A stretch of DNA of 64,000 nucleotides. It comes from Zavarzinella sp. (GTDB taxonomy: Bacteria > Planctomycetota > Planctomycetia > Gemmatales > Gemmataceae). This document shows positions 27,011 through 36,822 of the stretch, one piece after another (position 1 is the first letter of the stretch; each line of letters begins with the position of its first letter). The translations under genes were made by a program, and so were the position numbers. The notes below the pieces were generated by a model. It did not search any database, was not told where the DNA came from, and saw only the letters and a program-made list of their open reading frames with translations. The stretch is taken from the NCBI GenBank assembly GCA_041399155.1, contig JAWKTI010000004.1, forward strand, positions 248,001 through 312,000. Direction: 5' to 3'.

Positions 27011-27483
27011 TAATCCGGGCAGCGTTAGTAGGTGGACAAACTTAGCAATAGATACTTTTTTCGGCGATTACTGGCCAGTAATGAAGCACCTCATTTTGCC
27101 AGTGCGGATAGCGGCTTGTGTGGGCACAAAGAGAAGCACAATCTGGCGAGACTACTGCTGGAGTTGGGTTGGCTGAGGCCAGTTGAATATCCCGCTGCAC
27201 ACTTCCTGCATCGTGTTCCGACCAATCTGTGCAAGGCCATTTCAAGTTCTCTGTACTGAATTCCCGCTTGCGCGGGAATGACGGTTGTTGCACAATAGAA
27301 TTGATAAAACCGCGGCGAATGAAGTCGGCTCGCAAATGTTTCTTTCGAGGCCTGGGCAACTGTACCACGTGCGTTGTTGTCAGTGTTAGTCAGCCTTACG
27401 TTGGCATTCGGTACCTTCTGGAATCAGATCTCACAGGTTGCCCAACATCGGCAGTTTCATGCACTGTTATTCAACGTCATGCA
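27011..27483. other. Intergenic decay region with a REP-like palindrome
   Basis: There is no gene I can support in these 470 bases. A frame at 27032-27259 (75 codons, MDKLSNRYFFRRLLASNEAP...) is open but has no recognised homology or good ribosome binding site and may be a remnant. At 27241-27283 lies a further copy of the ATTCCCGC palindrome preceded by TTCAAGTTCTCTG, the inverse of the flank seen at 20092-20210. It shows the repeat unit is about 43 bp and not only the palindrome. Confidence 0.5.
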
Positions 27484-30453
27484 CTATTTCTCGCCGTAAT
27501 TCAGTGGGACTTCACAAAAAGTCAGGGCGGCGAGGCCATTGGTACCCATTAGTAGTGTTTTCTGGCTCCAGGAGGCACTGTCCAGATACGTGATCTGTTT
27601 CGTAGTGCATTTTCCAGCTAATTTGAGTGCCAGGCGGTTTCCATTCACTTTGCCGGATAGAACAACGTCCTTTTGTCCATCCAGATAAAACTGGCCGATC
27701 AGTGCATCATCCCATGCCACTGGCTGGTCGAACTCCAGGATGATTTCCTGTTGATCGCTGCCAGAAACTGTCGCACGCTGCAAGTTGGGTGGGGTAATCG
27801 ATTTTGTGGGTACCTTGCCATAGTGATCCCGTTCAATCAGTGGCACGATCAAACGTGCGAATTCGGCATAGCCTGCTGCTGGGAAGTGGCACCCACCCGG
27901 TGGGTTGATGCCCAGCGTCGACATGATGCTCATGCGGGAGAACGCGGTTGGCAGGTTTCGCTGTACTTCCCGCAGGCGATTATCGGAACCGTTGATGCCC
28001 ATCGAGCACGATTTCGGCCAGATCTGGAACACATAGTAGTGCTGCACATTCGGGTAGTCCTGCTTCCAGGCAGCCGCCAGATCAATGAAGTACTGGCGGT
28101 ATGTTTCCCAGCCATAGCCTCCGGTGGGGCCGTCTGCACCCTGGTCGTTCTCTCCCTGGTGCCAAATGATGCCACGGATACCATGGGTCAGTTTTGCCTG
28201 ACGCACACGCCAAAGCAACCTTCCATAGATTGTGGACGCGTCTTCCGGTTCGGCAGCATTCCGCTGGTGTTGGTCAATACGCGTGCCACCGACGGCACCA
28301 TTGATGAAACAAACTGGGATTTTGTGGGTTTCCACGAGTCGCCGACCAAGTTCCATCCCCCAGTAACCAATCTGGAACTTGCCGCCTTCGCGGCTGCGAT
28401 GAATCGCGTTGCCCCACTGTGCAACTGACTGAGCATTCCCAGACATGGTGCCATAGGTGCGGATCCAGTCACTCTGAAAGTTCGGGTCTTCTTTCCCAAA
28501 ATCGGTGGCTACTGCATTGGATTGACCGTTGATCAGAAAGGCATCCCCACAGAGCAGATTTCCTACCTGGTGCTGCACCGTTTCTTTGCCATTCTGTCGG
28601 TAGCCGAATTCAAGTCGATACTTGATCAAACCGGGCTTCAACTTCACCGCAAATGAATAAGTCTTATCTGCTTTTAATTGCTGGTTGGTGGTACTGAATG
28701 GCTTGTCATCGGCAAATACTTTCAGGAAGACTTCGTCGGCATTTTCCTTCAAGGTACCATTGTAAAACAATGTCCCCACATTTTTGTCGTCGCGGACGTA
28801 GAACTGTCCATCAACGGGCTTTTCATCCTGATCGGGTACGCGGTGCACCCACGCATCGGACGTGGGCTCTGTGACTGCAATTGTCACCGATTTTTCCGTG
28901 GGTTGACCCCCATTGTCGATCCTGGCAGTCACGGTCAACTTGCCGCTGTTCTGAGACCGTTTCAGAACCAGTTTATTACCCACAGCCTCATTGATGGTGG
29001 CAAGGTCACCGATGTGCCAGTGGTATGTTAATTTGTCCGCGCCGCTGGCTTTCATCGCCGCCAGATTGGTGATCCTTGGCACCAATTCAATGGGTGTCCG
29101 TCCATCCCAGCTTTGTGGTGCCTGCAACTCAAACTCTGGCTCTGGAATATCTTCGGTAATCTTGACGGGAACCTGTCGGCCACGCACTTCGCTGGGATAA
29201 ACCGCCATGAAGCGGATAGTTGGGAATTTTTCACCAGTTGTGCGGCCTGCCTCAAAGGTATAGGAAAACCGATCAGTCGCAACAATCTTTTCCTTCCCAC
29301 CGTGCGATACCGTCCAGTACACTTTCTGGGCACCTCCAGCCTTCGCCAGCAGGTTCACGCTGCTGCCTTCTTTCATGACCAGTTGCGACTGGGCGACATC
29401 GAAGGCATCCCCCGCCTGAACAATCGGTCCCACAAGCATTTGCAGCGGTTTCTGATTTTCGTATTGAAGTTTGATCCATGCTGATGATCGCACCACGTTG
29501 GAAATGCGCACTTCATCAATTTTGCCCACAAAGTTGTAATTGTTGTACCAGCCACCAATCCACAAACGTGCGGGATTTCGGATGTTCAGTGGGCCGGATT
29601 TGGCCATGTTGGTGTTATCCAGAACGCCATTCACATACAGGCGGGCGGTACCTTCTTCGTAGGTATGAACAACGTGCACCCATTCCGCCTTTGGAAGAAT
29701 GGTTTTCCCCATCACATTGCCGCCGGAAAAATAACAATCCATGCGGATGTGTGGTGGGCTGTTGTACTGCATCACCACCTTGCCCTGGGCTTGTTCGTTG
29801 CCCCAGGCGATGATGTTGGCATTAGGCTTTTCAGCAAGGAACCATGCTTCCGTACTGTGGGAACCGGCACCAACGGGGTAGTTAGTAATTTTGTCGCCAC
29901 AAAAAATGCCACGTTGGCCGGGAAAGTGCCTTGCACCTCCCACCACACCATCAGTTGCGGTGGTGCCTGTATCCTGCGATTGCAGTGTTCCTACGGTATC
30001 ATGCACTGGGCCGTTCATGTGCCAGACACTGAGATAGCCATTGGATTCATTGAAAACTGCTTTGCCATCCGATTCCGACTTCGCTGTGGCATTGCCCCAG
30101 TGCACTTTGATTTCCTGCCGGGCGTTGCCACGGATCAGTGGGATTCGCACCCAAACGCTGGCGTTACCTTTGGCAGCGTCCCACTCTTCGATCTGATAGG
30201 CCAACGGCTTTCCTTGTGCAGTCGAAAAACGCACGTCTGATCCGTCCGGCTGTGCCTGCGAGAAATCAAAGAAATCTTTGTGGAGCCGCACCAGTAGCGG
30301 GAAGTTTGCTACAGATTCTTCAGCAGGCAGCCCCACCCCTTCTGGCGTGGTCAGAATGAACATCGACCCTGAATGCTTCCACTTTGGGTATTGAGCTGAA
30401 GCGGACTGGGGAATGACAGCAGCGAACAGTGCAATCAGGAAGGATAATTTCAT
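27484..30453 (-). CDS. Secreted DUF2341-LamG-SGNH hydrolase (sialate O-acetylesterase-like)
   Basis: The protein is about 989 residues from the ATG at 30453, which begins a clean signal peptide (MKLSFLIALFAAVIPQSASA); an in-frame ATG at 30507 would add 18 residues. The N-terminal part has DUF2341 character (NFPLLVRLHKDFFDF, IKVHWGN). A LamG/concanavalin-like domain follows (STEAWFLAEKP, GTARLYVNGVLDN, WIGGWYNNYNFVGKIDEVRIS). A middle region with Ig-like segments leads to a C-terminal SGNH esterase domain: LINGQSNAVA (block I serine), CFINGAVGGTRID and GIIWHQGENDQ. It probably removes acetyl groups from a glycan outside the cell, with LamG aiding binding. Confidence 0.82.
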   Translation of the reverse strand: MKLSFLIALFAAVIPQSASAQYPKWKHSGSMFILTTPEGVGLPAEESVANFPLLVRLHKDFFDFSQAQPDGSDVRFSTAQGKPLAYQIEEWDAAKGNASVWVRIPLIRGNARQEIKVHWGNATAKSESDGKAVFNESNGYLSVWHMNGPVHDTVGTLQSQDTGTTATDGVVGGARHFPGQRGIFCGDKITNYPVGAGSHSTEAWFLAEKPNANIIAWGNEQAQGKVVMQYNSPPHIRMDCYFSGGNVMGKTILPKAEWVHVVHTYEEGTARLYVNGVLDNTNMAKSGPLNIRNPARLWIGGWYNNYNFVGKIDEVRISNVVRSSAWIKLQYENQKPLQMLVGPIVQAGDAFDVAQSQLVMKEGSSVNLLAKAGGAQKVYWTVSHGGKEKIVATDRFSYTFEAGRTTGEKFPTIRFMAVYPSEVRGRQVPVKITEDIPEPEFELQAPQSWDGRTPIELVPRITNLAAMKASGADKLTYHWHIGDLATINEAVGNKLVLKRSQNSGKLTVTARIDNGGQPTEKSVTIAVTEPTSDAWVHRVPDQDEKPVDGQFYVRDDKNVGTLFYNGTLKENADEVFLKVFADDKPFSTTNQQLKADKTYSFAVKLKPGLIKYRLEFGYRQNGKETVQHQVGNLLCGDAFLINGQSNAVATDFGKEDPNFQSDWIRTYGTMSGNAQSVAQWGNAIHRSREGGKFQIGYWGMELGRRLVETHKIPVCFINGAVGGTRIDQHQRNAAEPEDASTIYGRLLWRVRQAKLTHGIRGIIWHQGENDQGADGPTGGYGWETYRQYFIDLAAAWKQDYPNVQHYYVFQIWPKSCSMGINGSDNRLREVQRNLPTAFSRMSIMSTLGINPPGGCHFPAAGYAEFARLIVPLIERDHYGKVPTKSITPPNLQRATVSGSDQQEIILEFDQPVAWDDALIGQFYLDGQKDVVLSGKVNGNRLALKLAGKCTTKQITYLDSASWSQKTLLMGTNGLAALTFCEVPLNYGEK

Positions 30454-30507
30454 GCACGCACTCAGTTGAAAAAGGAGATGCTTGTGTAACAGGATGCAGT
30501 ATTTCAT

Positions 30508-30945
30508 GATGTAATTCTCATTTTTTCAGCGGTTGCACGATAAAAGCCCCTACCAGAACTATATGAGTGCCGCGAAGGCGATTCACTTGCACGCACGTTT
30601 GAAAAGCAGTGCTGGTAACGCCACGCTCAGGGGTTGTTCAAAGCATGTGAACAACCGAAGCCGGCCAGAACAAAGCATGAAATTATTTCCATGCTATATT
30701 AATATATCCACGACCCATTATATTTTGACAATTTTTTTGTTGCCTGAAAGAGTTTTCTGGATAAGCATCTGCCATAAATGCTTATTTGGCATAAGCTTAC
30801 GTCTGATAAAATTATTTTGTGAATTTTTCCAAAATCGATATCACCCCCACAATGGGAGAACTGATATGATAGTATACAGAAAGGCAATTGAGTTGCCGTT
30901 TCCTGGTGATGTAAGCCACCCAATTGAGCAAAGTCAGTCTTCACT
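30508..30945. other. 438-base intergenic region without a supported gene
   Basis: It lies between two minus-strand genes. It is AT-rich towards 30680-30850. A plus-strand frame of 138 codons (30533-30949) has no start signal, odd composition and no recognisable family; I regard it as chance. The region should contain the promoter of the upstream-oriented secreted hydrolase gene, but I could not fix boxes. Confidence 0.5.
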
Positions 30946-32937
30946 TTAGACTGGGATCAGGATCGCACCTTCACCGTTTCGCAAAGTGATCTTGTTGACA
31001 ATGGCTCCGCGGGTGCCGTCGGCGTTCAGAATCTGGTAGTTTCTCTTCAATTGGTGCGTTGTTGCAGTATTGTCTGCAGTGGTGCCAGTGCCCACTAACC
31101 GCGTGTAGGATAACGGCTTATAAAGAATGAGAGCATTATCATACGAGCGGGCGTACACACGATACTCCAAGGCAGTATTACTGGGATCGCCTCCAGTGGC
31201 ATACGTAATCCAGTCGCTTTTCGGTTGTCCCACGTTATATTCCGCGGCAGGAATATAGTGCCGGGTCCAGGCACTGGAGGGCTCGTTACCACCATTTACC
31301 ATCAACATCGTATCAGTGGGATCGGCCAGCAGATAATAATAGCTCAATGTCGCCAGTTGCATGCGTGGGTCGGTAATATCCCCACCGTTCGGGTGGGTGT
31401 CCAGAATCAGATACTGCCCTTGTTGCAATGCCGCCAGCCGATCACGAGTATTGGTTGCCAGATCCTCAAAGAAACTATGGTGGTGTTGCATCGGCCGAAT
31501 TGCAAATTCATCCAGTCCGGAAACACCTTGCTGTAACTGTGGGATGGCATCCTGGCGGGCACCGGAGATATTGGTGACGACCAGTTTCGTACCCAGCCCA
31601 CGTTGAATGGCACCCACGAGCAGACCGTAGTTTGCTGCATAGCCGTTGTAGTTTTCCACCACTGTAGTGGGGGTAATCTGCAGGCGACCAATCGAATTAT
31701 CCAGGAAAATGCCGTCCGCATCCGGGTGGGCAGCCAGCATCCGCTGGTGGTAATCGACAGCCCACTGTGTGAACTCCGCACTGTCCGGCCGCGTGGCATA
31801 GCGTTGCTGGCCATAATAGGGGTAAAACAGCCTGCTTTCATATTCAAAACGTGCTTCAAAACCACTGCGGCGGTTGGCATATTCCGCATCGGTCAGGTAA
31901 CCATCGCCATTGGAATCTGCCTGATAATCATACGCCGGTATCGTACCTGTTGTGCCTTGTCCGGCATTTACATAATCTCTGCCTGAAATGCGATTCGCTA
32001 CAACGGGTGTTGATGTTTGCCCCACCATGCGAATGACGAACAGGTGCTGCGAACCATTGACGCTGCCCGCTTTCCAATCTGCTGGCGGATCGAATCGGAA
32101 AACGCCCCCACCAACGGAGGTGGGTTGCAAGGTTTTCCAGATCGGCTGACCGCTGGAGTTGAATCCGGCTGCGTATTCCCAACGTCCCGTCCAGGCCCCA
32201 CCACCTGCGATTTCGAGGGTAATCTCGGCAAACTTTTCCGGGTAGCCAATCGCTAAGGTTTCCCCCACGGTGGGCAGGGCAACGGGGTTGGCCGAATTCG
32301 ATCTCTGGGTCACATCCTGTACTGTCCCGTTACTGCGGGTCAGATTCATCGCCCAGAAACGGCTGACCGGAATGCTGGAAGGGCTGTTTCCTTGAAAAGC
32401 TACCGGTTGATTCACGTGGTAGAAGGCCGATTCACGATCCATCTGCTGGTCATCAGCATATTTCAGCCAGTCAGTCAGTAATTCCAGGTAGATATTCGAC
32501 GCATTGGAATAAAGAATCTTCCCGGTGGTGGGGGCATCGTTTTCAAACTGTTGCAGAAAACGTGGATTCGGAATCACCAGATCGACACGGTTTTGTAACA
32601 GGTTTTGCTCGTATGCACCGTAAGACAGGGACGAATATGCCAGCATCGCCAGACGGATGTGCGACATTCGCTGGGGAAGATTGCCCGTTTCACCCCCACC
32701 TGTGGGTGCGGGAATCTGCCTTCTGGATGAAGTGATTATTGTTCCGCCGCCAAAAATACGGTACGCAGACTGTACAGGTGCAGGCTCTGGATCATTCTCT
32801 ACTGGATTAGTAGGGGTAGTAGGCATTCTGCGAACGGAACCCGCGGTAATCCCACGGAGGGCAAAGGCTGCTGCTGCAGTGGAGAGTAATTCACGACTTT
32901 CTAATGTTTGGACATGCAAGCGAATATCAGAATTCAT
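30946..32937 (-). CDS. Large secreted protein with LEPR-xLL-type signal, glycoside hydrolase-like
   Basis: The protein is about 663 residues from the ATG at 32937 (GTG 32940 also in frame). Near the N-terminus VQTLESRELLS matches the LEPR-xLL type of planctomycete export motif, followed by an Ala-rich stretch. The middle carries an EF-hand-like calcium loop (DSNGDGYLTDAEY) near residue 340. The C-terminal half (FLDNSIGRL, LLVGAIQRGLGTKLVVTNISGA, YLILDTHPNGGDI) looks like a TIM-barrel putative glycosidase of the kind described as hypothetical GH-like. I am unsure of the family number. It probably acts on polysaccharide at the surface. It follows the DUF6807 gene on the same strand after 73 bases. 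Confidence 0.65.
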   Translation of the reverse strand: MNSDIRLHVQTLESRELLSTAAAAFALRGITAGSVRRMPTTPTNPVENDPEPAPVQSAYRIFGGGTIITSSRRQIPAPTGGGETGNLPQRMSHIRLAMLAYSSLSYGAYEQNLLQNRVDLVIPNPRFLQQFENDAPTTGKILYSNASNIYLELLTDWLKYADDQQMDRESAFYHVNQPVAFQGNSPSSIPVSRFWAMNLTRSNGTVQDVTQRSNSANPVALPTVGETLAIGYPEKFAEITLEIAGGGAWTGRWEYAAGFNSSGQPIWKTLQPTSVGGGVFRFDPPADWKAGSVNGSQHLFVIRMVGQTSTPVVANRISGRDYVNAGQGTTGTIPAYDYQADSNGDGYLTDAEYANRRSGFEARFEYESRLFYPYYGQQRYATRPDSAEFTQWAVDYHQRMLAAHPDADGIFLDNSIGRLQITPTTVVENYNGYAANYGLLVGAIQRGLGTKLVVTNISGARQDAIPQLQQGVSGLDEFAIRPMQHHHSFFEDLATNTRDRLAALQQGQYLILDTHPNGGDITDPRMQLATLSYYYLLADPTDTMLMVNGGNEPSSAWTRHYIPAAEYNVGQPKSDWITYATGGDPSNTALEYRVYARSYDNALILYKPLSYTRLVGTGTTADNTATTHQLKRNYQILNADGTRGAIVNKITLRNGEGAILIPV

Positions 32938-33010
32938 CACACTACCTGGAAGACTGGAAACAGGCTATTGTTTCGACGTCATTGCAGGTGGTTGTCGATG
33001 AAAGGTGGGG

Positions 33011-34021
33011 CTATTTGCCGGTGAACTTTTTGTAATGTTCAGCAACTTTGGCATATTCCGTATTACCGCTATGGATTAACAGGCCATAGCGCAGTTTCAT
33101 GTGCCCACCTTTCGGCAATTTCACTAAGTCGGACTGTGTTTTGCGGTCAGGGAAGCCCGATTTGGTGCGTCCAAACGGATTGGCAGCCATCAATCCGTAT
33201 TCACGGGTATGCCATACCGCCTGGTGGGGGTTTCTGGGATCATCGAAAATAGCCAAGCCCACTTCGCTGTCACCAACTTTGCCCACATAGTCATTCCAGT
33301 CGGCTTCGCGGCCCCAGATTTCCTTCTCATTTTTCTTGCCAAATGAGTTAAAAATGGCACCATTCCCACCTTTCACCCGCATTTCGTCGCGAATTCGCAC
33401 GCCCATCGAACCTTCTTTGGTATCGCCAAATGTAATTGGATAGGTGCTGGCTTCCAGTTCGATGTAAAGCACCAGGAGCCGGCTTTCGCCCAGGTCAATC
33501 AGTTCAATGGTACGTTGTTCATCCAGAATTTTCACCCCATCTGCGGTCTGCCATTCATTAAAGGTGTCAATTCGCACAGAATTGCCTGAACTCTCTGGAT
33601 TGCCCACTTTCACGCACTTCATTTTGCCGTGGCCAGGTGCCTCTGACCAGAAATCTACCCCAGTAACATGCTTGTCTGCTGATTTTACCTTCAGTTCCAG
33701 CCCTTCGGGAATCAGATCGCCGTGGCAGAACCAGGCCGATTTCTGGTGCACATGGTCAACCGTTTCTTTGGGAGCACCTTTTTTCATGGGCCAATCGCGG
33801 GTAACGGGCACCCCACCTGGAGCTAACAGTGGCCAGAAATACGGTTTGGCCACCTTCGGTCCAAAGTGGTACGTGGTGACCAGCTCTTTTCCAATGCGAA
33901 ATTCGATCGTGTCTTCTGTTTTGGTCGCAGTCACTTCTGCAGAACGGGCCGCCAGCGGTGCACAAAGTAACGCCAGCAGGGCAAAATGCCCACCAAAGAG
34001 CGTGCGGGAAAGGGATTTCAT
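33011..34021 (-). CDS. DUF6807 (PmoA-like) secreted protein
   Basis: The protein is about 336 residues from the ATG at 34021, which has GGAG at eight bases and begins a signal peptide (MKSLSRTLFGGHFALLALLCAP...). The frame is open to 34147 but that extension has no start signals. The body fits the planctomycete DUF6807/PmoA-like family: YFWPLLAPGGVPVTRDWP, DHVHQKSAWFCHGDL, GREADWNDYVG and a final RYGLLIHSGN. Histidines in DHVHQKSAW are characteristic. The biochemical function is unknown; members lie near sugar-catabolism and sulfatase genes. Here it precedes a putative glycosidase on the same strand. Confidence 0.8.
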   Translation of the reverse strand: MKSLSRTLFGGHFALLALLCAPLAARSAEVTATKTEDTIEFRIGKELVTTYHFGPKVAKPYFWPLLAPGGVPVTRDWPMKKGAPKETVDHVHQKSAWFCHGDLIPEGLELKVKSADKHVTGVDFWSEAPGHGKMKCVKVGNPESSGNSVRIDTFNEWQTADGVKILDEQRTIELIDLGESRLLVLYIELEASTYPITFGDTKEGSMGVRIRDEMRVKGGNGAIFNSFGKKNEKEIWGREADWNDYVGKVGDSEVGLAIFDDPRNPHQAVWHTREYGLMAANPFGRTKSGFPDRKTQSDLVKLPKGGHMKLRYGLLIHSGNTEYAKVAEHYKKFTGK

Positions 34022-34191
34022 GTACATTTCTCCAAATAAACAAGCACTATCTTCACCCGGTAGTGAATGAAAGTCAAGTTTGGAACATGGGAACTGAAAA
34101 ACTTTGAATAACCTTCCGGTTGACAGCTTTTCGGGAATCAGGGACAATTGGCGGGAGTTTCACCCGCACCGAGTGAGCATCTCAGGAAGAG

Positions 34192-35253
34192 ATGAGTTTG
34201 ATGGACAGGCATGAAGCAATCGCGACCATCTCTTCACCCACCAGCCACCCGACTGCCAGATTACCCGCTGGACAGACGCAGCAACCACCCAATACGGAAT
34301 TGGCAATTACTGTCTGCATTGTCAACTGGAACTGTGTCGCTTACCTGCGCGAATGCCTGCAATCACTTTTTCAACAGGATCAGGGTGTTCCTTTCGATGT
34401 CATTGTGGTGGATAACGCCTCCAGTGATGGTGCACCGGAAATGGTTGCACAGGACTTTCCACAAGTGACGCTGATCCGAAACTCGGCAAACGTGGGCTTT
34501 TCTAAGGCTAACAATCAGGCCGCCCGGATTGCGACAGGCCAGTACCTGTTTTTTCTGAATAACGATACAGTGGTGCCAGCAGGGGCATTGGCTGCCCTGT
34601 TCAAAATTGCCCAAAATCACCCCCAGGTGGGGATGTTTGGGCCGCAACTATATGATGTGAACGGCCACCTACAGATTTCGCACCGCCGGATGCCCACGGT
34701 GGCAGGCATGTTATATCGCACCTGTCTGTTTCGGTGGGTGCCTCGTTTTCGTCGGGACTATCTGGCCTATCGTTCTGAAGATTTCCGGCCGGACGAACAA
34801 CGCACGGTCGAAGTGCTGTTAGGTGCGGCGGTTCTGGTCCCGCGTGCGGTCTACCACCAATGTGGTGGCTGGGACGAAGATTTTCCATTTGGCGTTGAAG
34901 ATGTGGAATATTGTGCCCGAATTGGGAAAAAATTCTCATTAATGCACCTACCTTCCGTGCGAATCAAGCACTACGGGCGGGTGAGTTCCCGCAGGAACGT
35001 CGCCTTTAGTGCCCCCAGTCACCTCAAAGGGATCGTGCTCTATTTCCGCAAAACAGGTGTCTCGCCACGAAAGGTGCTGCTGTTCAAACTGGCACTGACG
35101 ATGGACGCACCGATTACGTTGATGGCGAAACTGCTGCAGGCGGGCATCCGATTGTGCTTCAACAAACGCCAGAAAGCAAAGAAAAGCATCCTCGCCGCTT
35201 ATGGCACATGGCGATTTTTAACCCACGACCTGCCCTCGTTCTGGCAGAAGTGA
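34192..35253 (+). CDS. Family 2 glycosyltransferase (rhamnosyltransferase-like)
   Basis: The protein has 353 residues. After a proline-rich lead of about 35 residues comes a GT-A fold: ITVCIVNWNCVAYLRECLQS, VIVVDNASSDGA (nucleotide-sugar site), NVGFSKANNQA and LFFLNNDTVV (DxD-like metal site). VEVLLGAAVLVPRA and WDEDFPFGVEDVEYCARI (acceptor-site ED) follow. This is typical of WbbL/rhamnosyltransferase-type GT2 enzymes in cell-surface glycan synthesis. The C-terminus has an amphipathic membrane-associated helix region. A GGAAGAG ribosome binding site precedes the ATG. It lies divergently from the DUF6807 gene and upstream of rpmF, with no obvious functional link. Confidence 0.88.
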   Translation: MSLMDRHEAIATISSPTSHPTARLPAGQTQQPPNTELAITVCIVNWNCVAYLRECLQSLFQQDQGVPFDVIVVDNASSDGAPEMVAQDFPQVTLIRNSANVGFSKANNQAARIATGQYLFFLNNDTVVPAGALAALFKIAQNHPQVGMFGPQLYDVNGHLQISHRRMPTVAGMLYRTCLFRWVPRFRRDYLAYRSEDFRPDEQRTVEVLLGAAVLVPRAVYHQCGGWDEDFPFGVEDVEYCARIGKKFSLMHLPSVRIKHYGRVSSRRNVAFSAPSHLKGIVLYFRKTGVSPRKVLLFKLALTMDAPITLMAKLLQAGIRLCFNKRQKAKKSILAAYGTWRFLTHDLPSFWQK

Positions 35254-35498
35254 ACCACAAATCAATCTGCAATTAGGAAGTGACGACTTCGTGTCGAAAT
35301 TTCCCGCATTAGCAACAATGAAATGATACACTACATCAGTAATATTGCATTATTTCTAATTCGCAATATTGCAATATGGAAGTCGGATATGCCTAAAGTG
35401 GGGAAAATTCATTTGTGTGTACCTTGAATTCTACCACAGTGCCTTTCAGAATAGTTATTTCGTATTGATCAGTTTACGGTAACGGGACGGTTAGGGTC

Positions 35499-35693
35499 AT
35501 GGCAGTACCGAAGAGACGCACGTCGCACGCAAAACAGGGGCATCGACGTAGCCACCACGCAGTGAAGCCCCGCCAGACGAATTATTGCAAGAAATGTAAC
35601 GAACCAGTGCTCAGCCACCGTGTTTGCGACAATTGTGGCTGGTTTCAAGGCCGCGAAGTAGTTCAGTCCGAACAAGAAAAAACGGCGGAGTAG
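35499..35693 (+). CDS. rpmF: 50S ribosomal protein L32
   Basis: A 64-residue basic protein beginning MAVPKRRTSHAKQGHRRSHH, the classical L32 N-terminus. A zinc ribbon follows (CKKCNEPVLSHRVCDNCG, four cysteines), so this is the zinc-binding C+ form. The length is as expected for the family. It is the first gene of the rpmF-plsX-fabD-acpP-fabF cluster, the usual bacterial pairing of ribosome and membrane-lipid genes. The 245 bases upstream are AT-rich and presumably hold its promoter. plsX follows after six bases. Confidence 0.98.
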   Translation: MAVPKRRTSHAKQGHRRSHHAVKPRQTNYCKKCNEPVLSHRVCDNCGWFQGREVVQSEQEKTAE

Positions 35694-35699
35694 GCTTCC

Positions 35700-36707
35700 A
35701 TGCGATTGGCCCTGGATGCGATGGGTGGGGATCATGCACCACAGCCCATTGTGGCTGGTGCATTAGAGGCATTGCATGCCAACCCGAACTTACACCTGAC
35801 TTTGGTAGGCGATTCCGAGGCTATCGGCGAATTAGTGCCTTCCGATGCACCTGCTGAGCGTCTTCGAATCGTTCACACCACACAGGTTGTGGGCATGGCA
35901 GAATCGCCAGTCGATGCGATTCGTGGTAAACCCGACAGCTCAATTAGTGGCTGCTGGAAACTGCTTGCAGACAAAGAAGTTGACGGTGTGGTATCTGCGG
36001 GCAATACCGGCGCGATGGTAGCTGGTGGATTGCGATCACGTCGCTTTCTGCCGAATGTTCGTCGGCCAGGTATTTGTGCATTTATGCCCACCGCCAAGGG
36101 ACTGTCACTTGTCGTAGATGTGGGTGCTAATGTTGCACCCAAGCCGAGTCACCTTTACCAGTATGGGGTGATGGGCCTGATTTTTGCCCGTCACTTTTTC
36201 AACAAACCAAATCCCACCGTGGGTCTGTTGAATATTGGCGAAGAAGCTGGCAAAGGGAATGAACTGACCCAGCGTGCCTATGTGCTGTTGAAAAACGGCT
36301 TGAAAGACCATTTTGTTGGTAATATTGAAGGTCGGGATGTCCATCAGGGCGTTTGTGATGTCATTGTCACCGACGGTTTTGTCGGCAATGTCATCCTGAA
36401 ACTGTCGGAAGGTGTTCTCGACTTTCTGATGCATTCCATTGTGAAGCAAGTGATCGGTCCATTGCCCAACGACCAGGAATTTGCGATGAAAGCCCTCAAA
36501 AAATTGATCGCAGAATACGATTACACCAGCTTCGGTGGGGGCCCACTGCTTGGTGTCGATGGGGCGTGTGTCATTTGTCACGGCAGTTCGAAAGAAGTCG
36601 CCATTCGCAATGCGCTGGCATTTGGTGCCAAGTTTGTGGAAAGCAAAATTAATGAGAAAATTGTTCAGGAATTGGAGCAATTGCCCCAACCGAAGGACGA
36701 TGAGTAA
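35700..36707 (+). CDS. plsX: Phosphate acyltransferase PlsX
   Basis: A 335-residue protein. MRLALDAMGGDHAP at the start is the family hallmark, followed by ALDAMGGDHAPQPIV, VGMAESPVDAIRGKP, GVVSAGNTGAMVAGG, LVVDVGANVAPKPSHLYQYG, LLNIGEEAGKGNEL and FVGNVILKLSEG. It converts acyl-ACP and phosphate to acyl phosphate for phospholipid synthesis at the cytoplasmic membrane face. The ATG lies six bases after rpmF, so the two are cotranscribed. The length matches typical PlsX. Standard call with no oddities seen. Confidence 0.97.
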   Translation: MRLALDAMGGDHAPQPIVAGALEALHANPNLHLTLVGDSEAIGELVPSDAPAERLRIVHTTQVVGMAESPVDAIRGKPDSSISGCWKLLADKEVDGVVSAGNTGAMVAGGLRSRRFLPNVRRPGICAFMPTAKGLSLVVDVGANVAPKPSHLYQYGVMGLIFARHFFNKPNPTVGLLNIGEEAGKGNELTQRAYVLLKNGLKDHFVGNIEGRDVHQGVCDVIVTDGFVGNVILKLSEGVLDFLMHSIVKQVIGPLPNDQEFAMKALKKLIAEYDYTSFGGGPLLGVDGACVICHGSSKEVAIRNALAFGAKFVESKINEKIVQELEQLPQPKDDE

Positions 36708-36822
36708 CTCGCAATCCGAAACGAATTCGCTTAACTAATTATTTGTCAATAACTTGCGCTGATGCAGCATGGTGTTCGCTTACCGTGCGAACCCGCGAAA
36801 CCTACATTTCAGGAACCAAACG

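Noticed and set aside
30533..30949. 138-codon plus-strand frame between two minus-strand genes
   Set aside because: Its composition is irregular, it has no ribosome binding site and no family resemblance, and it overlaps the next gene's end.
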